Notes: generated from the sequence alone by a model not told the origin. A stretch of 64,000 nt of DNA from Wyeomyia smithii (GCF_029784165.1 NC_073695.1:198335857-198399856), one strand, 5' to 3'. Numbered from the stretch's first letter, positions 10,831-21,440 are shown. A program made the numbers and translations.

Positions 10831-12119
10831 AACCCCAAGCCACGCCGTGAGAAGACTTTTAAGAGGATCAGTTATGTTGAAATTTTCAAAAATCCAGTCC
10901 ACAATATCTGAAAACTTCAGCAGTCCAGATTCTGGCTGAATCTTTGACGAAAAAGAAGGAACAGTTGGGTTTTTTGATGTTCCTGGAAGTGCCGGAAACT
11001 CCTTACTTGAATTCAATTTTGCCAATCCCGGAGGAGTTTGCTTCGGATTTTCTACAGCACTTTTTTGTTTCTTAGTATCAGTCACTTCAGATGGAGACCT
11101 TTTTTGTCCTTTTCTAGTAAGTCTAGGGGAAGAAAGGTTTTTCCTCTTCCTAGATTTCCCGGGTTCAACAAAAGAAGGTTCCTCAACTGAATAGTCAGAA
11201 TCAGACTCATCGGATGACAAGACCTCAAAAAGATTCGGGGAATCCAGTTTGGTGGCAGCGGCCTCTTTGAGCATTTCTGCGAAAGTGCGCTTAGAGCGCT
11301 CTTTCAGAGACCGCTTGATCTTTTCTTGGCGCTGTTTGTACGCGGGACATGCAGACAGCTCATGCGGAGTCTGCCCACAATAAAGGCACTTTTCAGCACC
11401 CTTATTACAGGCGTCATCCGCATGTTGCTCTCCGCACTTGCCACAACGTGCTTTATTGCCACAGTAGGAGGCCGTATGGCCCAACTGTTTGCACTTGAGG
11501 CAATTCATTACCCGCGGTACAAACAAGCGCACGGGTAGACGCACCTTATCCACGAGCACATAGCTCGGCAGAGCAGACCCGGCGAAAGTCACACGAAAAG
11601 AGTCTGATGGGGTGTAAGTTTTTACACCCTTGTCGAGCGATACCGAATGTAATTGCTTACATTCAAGTATCTTGGCAGGTTCAAGGCTAGAATCCTTGAA
11701 AAGGCCTTTTCCAGCCATCAACAGGTCCTCGATAGTCAGACTCGATTCACTGACCACACCGTCAATCTGAACTACGCGAGCTGGAATGTACACGTGGTAC
11801 TCCCGCGTGAAAACTCACAAGCAGCAATCTCGTTTGCTTGCTTGAGGTCGGACACCAAAACACGCAGTTTATTCGGGCGTACTTTGGTTATTTCAGTCAC
11901 GGCTGTAAACCGTGCCAGATCTCTACATATTTGCATTGTGTTCAATGCTTTCACTTTCGGCCGGAAAAATACAGCCCCAATACCAGCTTTACCCTCCGGA
12001 TACTGCTTAATCCGATGGGTAGCTTCCTGCGGGGATCCATTCTTAACCCTTGGAACTTCGTATCCGGGAAGGCCAGGCGGTAGAACGAGCGGGTTTTCAT
12101 CCCCGCGTTCGTCGTCCAT
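10801..12119 (-). pseudogene. I-type ORF1: gag-like RNA-binding protein
   Basis: The likely start is the ATG at 12119 (MDDERGDENP), chosen because upstream codons in the frame are leader sequence. The first part runs to about 11815, where one base shifts the frame; the downstream frame continues as 'TREYHVYIPARVV' to 10801. Near 11500-11340 lie CCHC zinc knuckles ('CLKCKQLGHTASYC', 'CGKCGEQHADDAC', 'CLYCGQTPHELSAC'), which in this family bind element RNA in the RNP. A Lys/Arg- and Ser-rich tail follows. The 3' end of the ORF runs directly into endonuclease sequence, showing that its stop and the ORF2 start have been deleted. Confidence 0.85.
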
Positions 12120-12547
12120 GTTGGACGCGTAAGCCACACACGCAAAATGCCAATCAACAAATAATATTGTAGAAAAAACCAAGAAAAAAAACTACTTAGC
12201 TTCTGCAGCCGCTCTCCACCGCAATCATCGCACAGGCGATGCCAATCTCCAGTCCTTCACACAAGAGTCCGGTAGTAAAAGCTGCAGCCGCTCCAGCCAC
12301 ACAGCAGCACCAGTACAGCCAAGCACCCGTGCGCCGGGTACTGGATTTCTCCTAGTAGCGACACAACGCACGGGCTATTGTTGACTTTTTCTTCCTTGTT
12401 CTTGCTGTCTTCAACAGCGACGACGGCAACGAGCAGCAGTGCACACGTAATACAATGCACGGTGACCTTGAAGGCGATTAACTGGTCGGCACTATCGAGA
12501 TCGAAATGAAATTGCGACCGAACACGACGAGAGCACAACTCGGAATG
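12120..12547 (-). promoter_or_regulatory. 5' leader and probable internal promoter of the I-type element
   Basis: GC-richer leader between the element start (CATTC at 12547) and the ORF1 ATG. In I and Jockey elements the first bases act as an initiator with downstream promoter elements (family knowledge). That function is inferred here only from position and the CATT start. Confidence 0.4.
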
Positions 12548-12558
12548 TGTCACTGGTG

Positions 12559-13216
12559 TTAATCGAGAGCGGGAGTTATAGAGAAGGCATTTACAGTTAT
12601 CAGAAGGAAAGATGCGACTCATTATAAACACTGCCAAAACGAAATGCATGTGGCTAATAGATAGTCCAACGGGCGTTGATGCTGCGGTGGTGATAGAAGG
12701 GGATACTTTCGAAGTGGTTGAAAAGTTCATTCATCTTGATACAATCGTAACATTTACCTTGTTAAAGTGGTGGATTGTGGTAGCGAACAGGGCTTATTAC
12801 GGAATGCATAGCCAGCTTAGGTCCCGCAGCCTACAAATTCGCACGAAATTTGCGCTCTACCAGACGCTGATCCTCCAGATGGCGCTACCTGGACATAAGT
12901 TGTGGACGTGGAAGGAAGCCGATCTCTCAGCACTTGAAGCGAAATATAATGGGGTGCTGCGCAACTACATGAATCACAAGCGGTACGAAGTATACAAACA
13001 CGCTGATATTGACCAACTGATGAAACATGGTAGGTTACAGTGGTCTGGCTACGTAGCACGCATGGCAGATGAGCGACCGGCAAAGATAATATTTAGGAGA
13101 GATCCAAGGCCAACGAGTTCGAAGCAGACGGCACGCTTTGGAAATGTGCTGTCGACGAGGGTGTACGAGGTGACCGAAGAGGATCAGCTCAAGGTCGATA
13201 TTTATGGAGGGAAATA
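12559..13216 (+). pseudogene. RTE family B remnant, right half
   Basis: Continues the RTE copy interrupted at 7401. It opens with 'VIEKAFTVIRRK' (12572-12607), then a post-RT stretch equivalent to that in the 53-kb copy ('INTAKTKCM', 'EGDTFEVVEKFIHLDT', 'SQLRSRSLQIRTKFALYQTLIL'). The C-terminal 'HADIDQLMKHGRLQWSGYVAR' block with 'DERPAK' follows at about 13000-13085. Matching blocks lie in the same order at 53390-53980. From 12612 to 13215 one frame is open (201 codons), but it starts downstream of the catalytic ADD, so it cannot encode an active enzyme. Confidence 0.75.
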
Positions 13217-13324
13217 ATAGATTCAGCATAGGAACTCTACACGCAAAAGTTGGATGGTGCGAAACCACACCAATGTTTTGCAAATTTAGCACAATTTTTG
13301 AGTTGAATGTGTGTTGGCAATAAC

Positions 13325-14176
13325 CAAAGATGACTAGAACAAGATACCTGACTCTTGCAGAAATCATCGGACATAATTGTCGCTGAGCGTGAGCAAAAGT
13401 CGAACTAATTTATATACTGTTAATATGATGTATACTTAACGTCAAAATCAACTGACGACAAGGCTGACGACATGACTACTGAAAGGTGAAACATTTTTTT
13501 TCAGTATCCATGTGGACGACTTTATGGCCATCCGAAAAATGATAATAACATGTACGAATGTTTAGTTCTCAAACATGAAACTTTCCGGAAGAATCAAGAA
13601 TTATCGGCGCATCATTTAAGATTAAGCGTACCATCAGAACTTCCCGATAACCGCTATGAGCACGCTCTACAGCCAAGTTTTCCACTTTTGCCGAGGTAAA
13701 TAAAGCAAAAATCGGGTATCCCGGTGAACCTGATCATATGCACAAAGGTTCTGAAACCTGGTTTGCGACATATCAAACTTTAAGTTTTGGTAGAATGAGA
13801 CCTGAAAATAAATATAATTCCTCATTATAAACCCCCACTCTGACAGTCAACTTCACACTTTTCTTTCGTACTTTGATGGTAAATATGGCAAAATATGGAA
13901 AAATATGGCAATAGCTTCAAGTGCAAAAAATGACAATATCATTAATTTGCATGTTATCTTAAGCGTCGAGCTGACCAAACTGCTACACCTTTTTCATATA
14001 CAATCTTGAACAGCTTAACGATCGATGACGGACTATGCACGATAAATCGGTTTTGCTCATAGTGACAATTTTATGAGAATTTAAGTTATCAGATGGCAGC
14101 ACTAACCGTCGGAAATCGGTCGTGTTAAAAATGTATGAAAAATATGGATTTAGGTATCTTGTTCTAGTTATCTTTG
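13325..14176. mobile_element. 852-bp TIR element flanked by CAATAAC
   Basis: Terminal inverted repeats of 27 bp at 13325-13351 and 14150-14176 match at 25 positions (tip CAAAGATRACTAG). They are flanked by the direct repeat CAATAAC (13318-13324 and 14177-14183). A 7-bp, or one-base-shifted 8-bp, duplication suggests a hAT-type element; that placement is tentative. The inside is AT-rich and non-coding, with a short tandem of 'AATATGG' near 13880-13910. Confidence 0.75.
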
Positions 14177-14284
14177 CAATAACGCAATTGATGCTCTTCA
14201 TATTTTCAATGCGGTTCTATATCACTACACTTATAAAGTATCAACCTGGGTTGGTATGTCTTTCAGAGGGCTGCTTTAACAATT

Positions 14285-14312
14285 AAAAACCTAAATTAAT
14301 CCACCTAGCAGT
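14285..14312. repeat. Solitary half of the 63.9-kb hairpin MITE
   Basis: 'CCTAAATTAATCCACCTAGC' and its flanks match the right terminal repeat of the MITE at 63853-63972 with one substitution. No partner end was found nearby, so this is a remnant. Confidence 0.65.
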
Positions 14313-14466
14313 GCAGAAACCTTTGTTATACTATTACTACACATAAACTTTTTATGCCAGTAAACCATAAATCGTTTAAAACTTAATTTGAAAGATAGTT
14401 GGGGTAAGGATGAACCAAATACGATCATTGAATCAAACCTCGACGTGGTTTTCACAAATTTTGTGA

Positions 14467-15080
14467 ATGTCATCACTGGAGTCAGGGTTATATGTTTCCG
14501 ATTCCAAACCATTTTTTAAGCTGTCTAGGCTAAAAACAATTTATGAATTTTTGCCCAGAAACAATAAAAATAACAATGATGCAGATATCATTCTATATCA
14601 GCAAAAATGTTTGTCAGTTCATTGCAATGCTATTGAAATAATTCCTCATAATCCAAGCTTAAATACCACAATGGCTTCGTTTTCAACAATCACAAAATCT
14701 AGAAAAGAACATAGTGATTGTAGATTATGAATTAGCATCGAATATATCCTACGAATTGCAACAAAGTTCTACAAACTTGCACTCAAGAAATTATAGTTCA
14801 GAGTTATACAGGAACGCGTTAAATTCTTTGTTACCATATAAAAGTTACTTGAATTATATGTGTGATTATTTCAAGGAATCAACAAAAATCTTAATAAAAT
14901 CTGTGAGAAACAAATGCTAAAAGATTTCATTGAAATTCATATAACTACTGTTGGAAGTTGTCAGTTTAATTCTATTCCAAATGTATGGTTTGAAAATGAA
15001 GGTTTTTCGCAAGACTTAAGGATTTTGGTTTATCAAAGTGTATTCGAGAACGTTACTTTTTTCAAGGCCTGGGCTGTATC
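14467..15080 (+). pseudogene. Unrecognised decayed coding sequence
   Basis: Three successive open stretches in different plus-strand frames chain together: 14467-14730, 14714-14920 and about 14911-15084 (starting at an ATG, 'MLKDFIEIHITTVGSC'). The peptide text is of normal composition (Ser, Asn, Tyr and Leu rich, for example 'DYELASNISYELQQSS'). Each frame hands over to the next with little overlap, as expected for one gene broken by small indels. I recognise no domain and see no neighbouring transposon ends. It could be an unknown transposon, an old viral insertion, or chance in AT-rich DNA. Confidence 0.3.
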
Positions 15081-15084
15081 GTAA

Positions 15085-15600
15085 AACCCAAAACAATTTC
15101 AAAACTTTATAAAACTTGCTGCGACAACGAGAAGTGGGATAAGATGGATACTCTGTTTGCACTGACTTTAAAATTAGAAAGCAATATTTATAATTCACAA
15201 AAGCTTAGTTTATCAGGTAAGTAGAAAGCGGTCTTAAATAAGCATTCCGGTTCCCTCTGAAATATATTGAAAACTGTTAGTAAAGAGCTATTAAAAATAA
15301 AAGGTTCATTAATTTACACCAGTTAGGACGCACTACACAGAGTATGAAACACAGCACAGATGTCTTTTACCCTTAGTTCCTTTTGAGAAATGAATAGCGG
15401 TTGAAAAAAGAGAGAGCGAGAGAAAAAGAGAGAAAGGAAGATAGAAAAAAAAGAACGATAGAGAGAGAAATTATCCAAAATGTAAAATATCTTATGTTTA
15501 AACATTCTGATTTAAATATTCTAACATTCAAGCAACTCATGAAAAAACTCGCTCAGTATGATTTTTCAAGAGCTTTGGAGCTTCTATTTGCACTTGTATA
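15085..15600. other. Non-coding AT-rich DNA with GA-rich patch
   Basis: Nothing gene-like is seen. A purine-rich low-complexity patch (GAGAGA / AAAGAGAGAAAGG) lies at about 15401-15470; open frames across it are composition artefacts. Confidence 0.5.
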
Positions 15601-16014
15601 CACCAAAATCGGATAATGCGTTCTGTAAGAAAGGTGGGATTTTTTTCTTCTTTTTCTTTGTTCGATTTTGATATACCACACAGATAAACAACATATTTTC
15701 ACCTACACACGTACATACACACATGCACATATATACAGCCAGTGTTCATTTAGTTGAACTGAGTCGATTGGTATACAACACTTGGCCCTTAACAGATTCA
15801 TTTGGTGTTTAAAGTTGAATATCATATGTAAAAAAATACTCTTCGATCAATATCTCAAAATCTAAGCCACTAATCGAAAATCCACTCAGTAGCATTCTGG
15901 GGGACCACAGTAGCTTTCGATTGCGTATAAGATCATCAAAATCGGATATTGCGTTCTATAAGAAAGGTGCGTTAGTATTTTGCGGCACATACATACAGAC
16001 AACATACATACACA

Positions 16015-16085
<71 letters not shown>

Positions 16086-16235
16086 ACACGAACAGACATT
16101 GCTCAGTTCGTCGAGCTGAGTCGAATGGTATATACGATTCGGCCCTCCGGGCCTTTGATATATTTTGCGTTTTTCGACCGATTTTATAACCTTTGTTTAG
16201 TATAAAACAAAGGTAATAGTATAAAACAAAGGTAA
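15600..16235 (+). repeat. Two tandem CA-repeat cassettes
   Basis: Two diverged copies of the cassette seen at 1-345 lie head to tail. Each starts with 'AAAATCGGATA.TGCGTTCT' (about 15605 and 15943). Each then has a CA-rich run (15700-15735 weak; 16022-16083 long) and a 'GAGCTGAGTCGA'-like motif (about 15757 diverged; CTCAGTTCG-T-CGAGCTGAG at 16102-16120). The second ends with a duplicated 'TATAAAACAAAGGTAA' (about 16200-16232). Confidence 0.7.
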
Positions 16236-17050
16236 AAAGGCATTAGGTTTGTTGAAAGCACTTTGCATTTAACTATGCAAGCTCACACGTCACAATTTTC
16301 TTACTACTGATGCACAGTTGGTGTTCTTTCGCATACGTTTTGTTAAGTAATTTGTAGTGGTCAGGGAACGGGTATTTGTAATGCTGGAACAAAGACATAT
16401 CTGAAGCATTATTTGCAATTATTAACACTGATATAGAAGCTTACTGTATTTGTAGCAAAGATACGTTAATCTAGACCACATTAGACAAATAAATATGGAA
16501 AAATGTATCAGTTTTGGGCCGACATATTAAATTTAATTCCAGAAAGAAAATAAAAATAGATAAAAAGTTTCATTCCGATGTGAAGTACCAGCCAATCTAA
16601 ACCCTAAACAAATACATCTTACCGGTTATAAATATAATTTTTCCACAACCAGCCAAATATCTTTTATACTGAACCGGATTCCAATCATACGAAAAAGCAA
16701 CCCGACTTCCGTCATACATTCTTACCAAAAGAGACACACATACGGGGTAGGATTTGTTTCAAATATTTTTGCAATGTATACAGAGTGTGACATGTTACGA
16801 CGGTATATGCCTAGCTACACAATTGTGACAAAGTACAAATAAAATGCGACAGCATTTAGAGGATGCAAACGTAACGATATTCCGGACGGAAAGCGAAAGG
16901 GCCACTGTGGTAATGCGGCGGTAAGCGCAGAGGTAAGCGCGGGTATTAAATATTCACTTCTGTGCCAAATTGCTAAATATCCTTCCGTTTGCTTTTTTCC
17001 ACATCACACTTACTTCCCAGGGACTGTCGTCGGCTCCCGGGGCCGGTTAG
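16236..17050. other. No gene recognised
   Basis: AT-rich single-copy-looking DNA. I see no domain, terminal repeats or microsatellite beyond short runs. Confidence 0.4.
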
Positions 17051-17077
17051 CATTTGTGAAGTTGCCTCGCTCTACCT

Positions 17078-17133
17078 TTGTGTTGCTGTTTTCGGTACTT
17101 TGCTTTCACTTCTTCAAGGAAATCCTGAAAATC
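17078..17133 (-). other. Exon-like stretch, host gene unknown
   Basis: On the minus strand a pyrimidine-rich tract ending in GGTGCAG (17140-17134) is followed by an open, protein-like reading 'DFQDFLEEVKAKYRKQQHK'. It then reaches either a possible donor AAAG|GTAGAG at 17077 or, if unspliced, a stop after 'GRARQLHKC' near 17049. The other two frames have early stops. It lies about 1 kb downstream, in transcription order, of the candidate exon at 18165-18430. Both are in phase 0 across the assumed splice, but joining them is speculation. Confidence 0.25.
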
Positions 17134-17169
17134 CTGCACCGAAACGGAACACAGGTAAGCGCAGCCAAA

Positions 17170-18158
17170 ACGCTCTCACATATATCGTTGGCCCGACCCG
17201 ACTATCAACGTATGTGAAGACGGATAAATATTTGATGAATTTAAATACCGCTCATTCTGGGCGAGACACGGCGGGTTGGGATGTAGTTTTTTGAGGGTAA
17301 AAACTCAGGATCTAAAATAAAACGAATCTGATATTGTTCATTTTTTTACAAATTACTATTAATCTAAGATAATCTTAATGGGTAGTGACGTTTATCGAAT
17401 TTTTTATATTACAATAATTGCCTAATAAATAATCCACTTCAAGTCACTCCGCTGGTTACAAAAATACAACCATTCAATTTTGGGACTCATTTCCTTTTGG
17501 GTGCAACGTCACGCGCTGGGATCTGTTTTTGTTTGCACGTTTATGTGTATGGGTGCATGTATGTGCGCATTACTGTTAGGGTGAACCGTTTTTTATGCTG
17601 GGCCTTGTTATAGCGTGACTTTTTTCGGCAGTTCAAATTTCGGCTTCGGCACCTTGATTGCGATAATATGTCTCGGTGCCAACACACGTACCTATTTACG
17701 TATGTGTCCTGTGCCGCTCCGACGTCGAATCATTAAAAAATGAAAAGAAAGTGAATAGAATGGAAACAAACCCACAGGATTCAGGATGCGAGATGATTCC
17801 GACGGCGGTCCAGGTAGGTTGGGAAATCATTACTCATAAGGTAGAAGTTTGAAAAGACAGTATTTTGGCTGCCGGCAATTTCGTTTAATTTTGGCTGAAA
17901 TTTGTGCAAACACATGTGAATGTGAATCGCAAATGTATGCACAAGTCGTTTATAATTACGAGCTCAATTATCGTTTTAGATAACGGGTATTTTTATACAC
18001 TACACCTATTGATATTAACGTTGCAGTGTCTGAACTAGTTTGATTAATTCATCAAATATACTGTTTGACTATTATTCAGCATATTTATGTTCATGTTCAC
18101 CGATAGCCCATTTAAACGGTAATATGAAGCAGAAATAAAAAAATGAAGTTTCGCTGTA
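17170..18158. other. No gene recognised; one possible plus-strand start exon
   Basis: An ATG at 17760 opens 18 codons (METNPQDSGCEM..) that run into a good donor-like CCAG|GTAGG at about 17814 on the plus strand. No downstream partner exon could be identified. The rest is AT-rich and featureless. Confidence 0.2.
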
Positions 18159-18164
18159 CTTACT

Positions 18165-18430
18165 CCAGTCCCAATTGCAACCGTACCTAAAGTAACTGCT
18201 TCAAACCAATTTTCGGGGGAACACCAGCGCCAAAACATCCGTGTCGCAAGATAAAAGACAAACATTTCGGAGAACGACAAAATCCGCACGATAAACACAT
18301 TCTTATTCACCTTTCGTTTTCGCTTACTCTCAAGAATAGCAGGTACTTGCAATTTTCTCCAGCCCCAATCGTTGCAGGACCGACATGCAGCGCGACAGAC
18401 CGGCCAGGTAAGGGAATAAAGATTGAGAAC
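18165..18430 (-). other. Candidate host-gene exon, membrane-protein-like
   Basis: A minus-strand frame stays open for about 90 codons and ends at a consensus donor, ACTGGA|GTAAGTA (GT at about 18163-18164). The peptide has a basic run (ESKRKRKVNKN), then a hydrophobic helix-length segment (VFIVRILSFSEMFVFYL), 'RMFWRWCSPENWFEAVTL' and a second hydrophobic stretch. I cannot name the family. A helix, short loop, 'ENW-E' and helix pattern is faintly reminiscent of TRPA-type channel S2-S3 regions, but this is only an impression. No acceptor is obvious; the exon start is unknown. It is one of the few coding-like stretches not explained by a transposon. Confidence 0.3.
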
Positions 18431-18439
18431 GAAAAAAAA

Positions 18440-19586
18440 ATCTGACATGAATAATGAATTAATTTCAAACAATCGTTTTACGATATTTCATTTTTATTTA
18501 CCTCCGCGCGGTAATGTGCAAAACGTTATACAAAATTTAAATGCAGCAGCTTGTCCTCGAGATGTAAATACTTTTTCAAATATTTTTTCGGGTGGGCCAA
18601 ATAATTATTATCCGTGCCACATTCTGCTCCGGTGTGACAAACGCACGTCAGCAAATGTGGCATAGTCGTTTTGGGCCCCAAAACGGATAAAAATGCAAAA
18701 TTGCTCGTCAGCGAAAGGAAGATAAGTCACCACTTCTGGCAGGAATCGTTAATCTTAAACACTCATTAAAAAGAGTGTACACTCGGTTGAATACATATGA
18801 ATCTATGAATAGAAGAGAGCATATCAAAAATAAAAATGTAGAGATATGAATATCCTTGAACATAGTCCCAACAGAAGGGTAAGGGTACCCCTTATAGCCC
18901 GGAACCCGTAGCGGCAGACACCCAAACAACCGAAGTCAGTGCGACAGAATGCCACACTCCCGGTCGCATTGTTGGGCATTCGTTTCGGAAGAAATCGTAG
19001 CAAAAATCTTATACATTTTCAATAACCATATCTCAAGCAGCCGACTTAGCCTCGCTCGCGTCGATCCCTGCCGCCACAGTTCTACATTTGACACATCACA
19101 AAAACGAGCTTGAGTAGCGCACAATAGCGAAGGAAATACAAGGCATATATGGTTTGACAATCCGCTACCGGCTGAGGGACCGTACATCGAAGAGATGTTT
19201 ATTAGAGCGGATTAAAAAGCGGAGATCTGCAAACGAGGGAAAATTTGCATATCAATATTTATTAGAGTGAACGTCTTGCTCGTAAGAAGTAGAAAAAAGC
19301 CGTTATGCACTGCACATTACATCTAAGGGATGCCGAAGGATGTTTCCGGTACTTTCATGGTTGGACGCATAGAATACGGGTTGCAATATTTCAACTGGGT
19401 AATGGATGAGGTGTCACACCGGTAGTGGAAAATCATAATCATCTTATTTTTTAATCAAATATCTATGAATAGAAAACTTTAAACGTAGATTGGTCGCCAG
19501 TGTGGTGTTCGTAATTGATGGTTCTAATACCATAGAGCTACTGCAGGACGTGATAGTGATGATGATAATAAAGAGTAATTCATATA
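18440..19586. other. No gene recognised
   Basis: Short open frames only, on both strands, without recognisable motifs, terminal repeats or splice context. Confidence 0.4.
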
Positions 19587-19844
19587 TACAGTCGTCGTTC
19601 GATAACTGCAACACTTGACACATATCAAAATTTAGAGGTGGGTCCGTCACTACCATTTTTGTTTTCAATGATGTCGATATGTATTTTTTTTAACGGAATA
19701 GGGGCAAAAAATAACAGAAAACTAAAATAGGCAAGCTTTTCGATTAATCAATTTGATATTCATATTTCCACATCATAATTTATTGCGTTTAGTAACTACC
19801 TTACTTAACCAATATATAGGCGAAGATAAAGTTCATTGCTACAA

Positions 19845-19986
19845 TAGACCATTTTACGAGGCGTTTCTGAAATAAATTCATGAATGAAATTTTGACAGAA
19901 AGCTCGGAACCGCTGACATAATGCCAGTAAAAGCAACATCAATGTCAGCAGGATCCGTGACATCTGTCAGTTCGTAAAATAATCTA
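19845..19986. mobile_element. Small TIR element 'TAGACCATTT', copy 1
   Basis: Begins TAGACCATTTTACGA and ends TCGTAAAATAATCTA (inverted, two mismatches). It shares its middle ('GGAACCGCTGACATAATG.', 'AGCAGGATCCGTGAC') with the cleaner copy at 38557-38659, but has about 40 extra internal bases. TA-rich flanks suggest a mariner-type MITE. It is nested in the pogo-like element. Confidence 0.7.
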
Positions 19987-20313
19987 TTTAACGCTAGGTC
20001 ACAACATATTGTTTGCGATCTACTATGCACTGCTTCGCTGAGTAGTGAAAGCTAGCCAAACAATGCATAAGGGATTCTTTTTTTTTTTTTTTTTTTTTCA
20101 TTTATAATAATTACGGAAAGTGATTTTGCTTCATTGATTGATAGTGGAGATCTATGATCTTCCACCTAGAATGAAGAGACAACAAGTAAACGAAATCGAA
20201 ACAAAAATCGAGAGAAATGAAAGAATCCTTTTGAGGTTCGACAATTTTCATTTTCGAATGCATTTAGAATCCCCCCTAATATGACTTTGACATCTGATTT
20301 GACGGACTGCGGT

Positions 20314-20344
20314 CCGATAACTGCAAAGTTTTTGCAGTTATCGG
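20314..20344. repeat. Perfect hairpin, 14-bp arms and 3-base loop
   Basis: CCGATAACTGCAAA-GTT-TTTGCAGTTATCGG, subterminal in the pogo-like element. It repeats the terminal 'CGATAACTGC' motif in both orientations, so it may be an extra transposase-binding palindrome (inference). Confidence 0.85.
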
Positions 20345-20402
20345 TCTTGCAGTTAAAAAGCGTTGCAGTTAAAAGTCTAGCAGTTATCGAACGGCGAATG
20401 TA

Positions 20403-21265
20403 TTCTATATAATCTGGATCCGTAAAAATTTAAGAAATAAGAAATGAAAAATTAATGCAATCATTTAAAAAATTTTTCACAGTCAAGTTGCCAATCTGGT
20501 CAAAACTGTTTCAAAATCATTTGGGAGTGATATCATACTCTTTAAACGGTTCGCATTAACACTTTATTAGCAAGCAACATGAAATTCAGACTTACTAATG
20601 TGGCAACATCTGGAGATATGTCAAAGAAAACAAATACTACACATTCAAACAGAAATTATTGCAATGCCCTTGGATCTACTATATAGTATATAATATAGTA
20701 CGGAATGTTCTTTGTTTTTTTTTCTGACACCTTCACGTTTTATATCATTTAGATGTTTACCTACTTATCTGCGAAAGCAAAGAGAAGCTCATGATGGTTT
20801 CCACAACACATTTCAAAAATTCTTCATAAAATACCTACAATTATTTAGTACTGAAACTGCTTTAGTATCAAACCACTTCAGCACTAGAGAACCTCCACTT
20901 TGTACTTTTAAGTTTATTAAGTTTTTTGAGTTTATTAGGTATTTAGTTTTGTCATCGTCTTACTGACGAAAACCTCGAAAGCGTCACGAAAATTGTCCAA
21001 TCATCGCGTATCATAGGCAAATGCCAATCCGTAATAACGAAAAATTAAACGAACTTACCAGTGTCAATATTGTTACATACCAATAGCATTTTAAAGTGCC
21101 TCAAAAGAAGTTATTATTATTGTCCTGTACCTCAACTAAGCGTTGCTAATAGTTTAGGCGAGGTACAGAAAAACAGAGAAGAGTTACTTTCAAAACAATT
21201 GCCAAATTTCGTTCAATCGACCCTGTTTTACAACTTTAAATCAACTATTTAGGGAAACTAAAAGT
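20403..21265. other. No gene recognised
   Basis: AT-rich; short plus-strand open frames at 20712-20966 and 21061-21252 show no domain and are probably chance. Confidence 0.4.
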
Positions 21266-21269
21266 GCTA

Positions 21270-21440
21270 TTGGGGACCTCCGTAGCCGCAAGGTTACAGA
21301 GTCCGCTTTGGTAAGCGGGTGGTCGTCTTAAAGGAATCAGGCCATTTGCTGTACAAAGGACTTTAGCATGGGTTTATTCTCAGGCTCTCCACCACATACT
21401 CTTCCTTCAAACTGAATTCTTCTAAAGTTCCCCTGTTGAC
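21270..21440 (+). mobile_element. tRNA-derived SINE, diverged copy 3
   Basis: The plus strand matches the head of the SINEs at 4764-5191 and 48628-49242: 'GTAGCCGCAAGGTTACAGAG' (A-box region, about 21285-21304), then a shortened or lost B-box region. 'GGACTTTAGCATGGGTTTATTCTCAGGCTCT' type body sequence follows (landmarks 21358-21390). The 3' end is unclear. It is too diverged to be active. Confidence 0.6.

Larger units (their letters stand above)
7402..12547 (-). mobile_element. I-superfamily non-LTR retrotransposon, nearly full length
   Basis: A 5146-bp element on the minus strand. Its 5' end begins CATTCCGAGTTG at 12547, like the CATT/CAGT starts of I and Jockey elements. A GC-rich leader of about 430 bp, ORF1 (gag-like, zinc knuckles), ORF2 (endonuclease, RT, RNase H), a short 3' region and an A-rich tail (reads as T8 at 7402-7409) follow. 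It is flanked by an 11-bp target duplication with one mismatch. RNase H in ORF2 and CCHC knuckles in ORF1 place it with the I group (family knowledge); the exact clade is uncertain. It is inactive: ORF1 has a frameshift, ORF2 has nonsense codons, and the ORF1/ORF2 junction is deleted. Shorter relatives of its 3' end occur at 6260-6304 and 21708-21902. Confidence 0.88.
19589..20400. mobile_element. 812-bp pogo/Tigger-like element with TA duplication
   Basis: The ends are CAGTCGTCGTTCGATAACTGC (19589-19609) and the inverted CATTCGCCGTTCGATAACTGC (20380-20400), matching at 19 of 21 positions. TA flanks both sides (19587-19588 and 20401-20402). CAGT tips, TCGATAA-rich termini and TA target sites fit the pogo/Tigger branch of Tc1-mariner (family knowledge). 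The right end repeats the 'TTGCAGTTA' motif several times (20331-20385), including a 14-bp-arm hairpin at 20314-20344. It contains the MITE at 19845-19986 and a poly(T) tract at about 20071-20099. There is no transposase. Confidence 0.75.

Noticed and set aside
18165..18430. Firm assignment to a TRPA-type channel
   Set aside because: Resemblance is limited to a hydrophobic, ENW-E pattern seen by eye; without a search it does not support a name.
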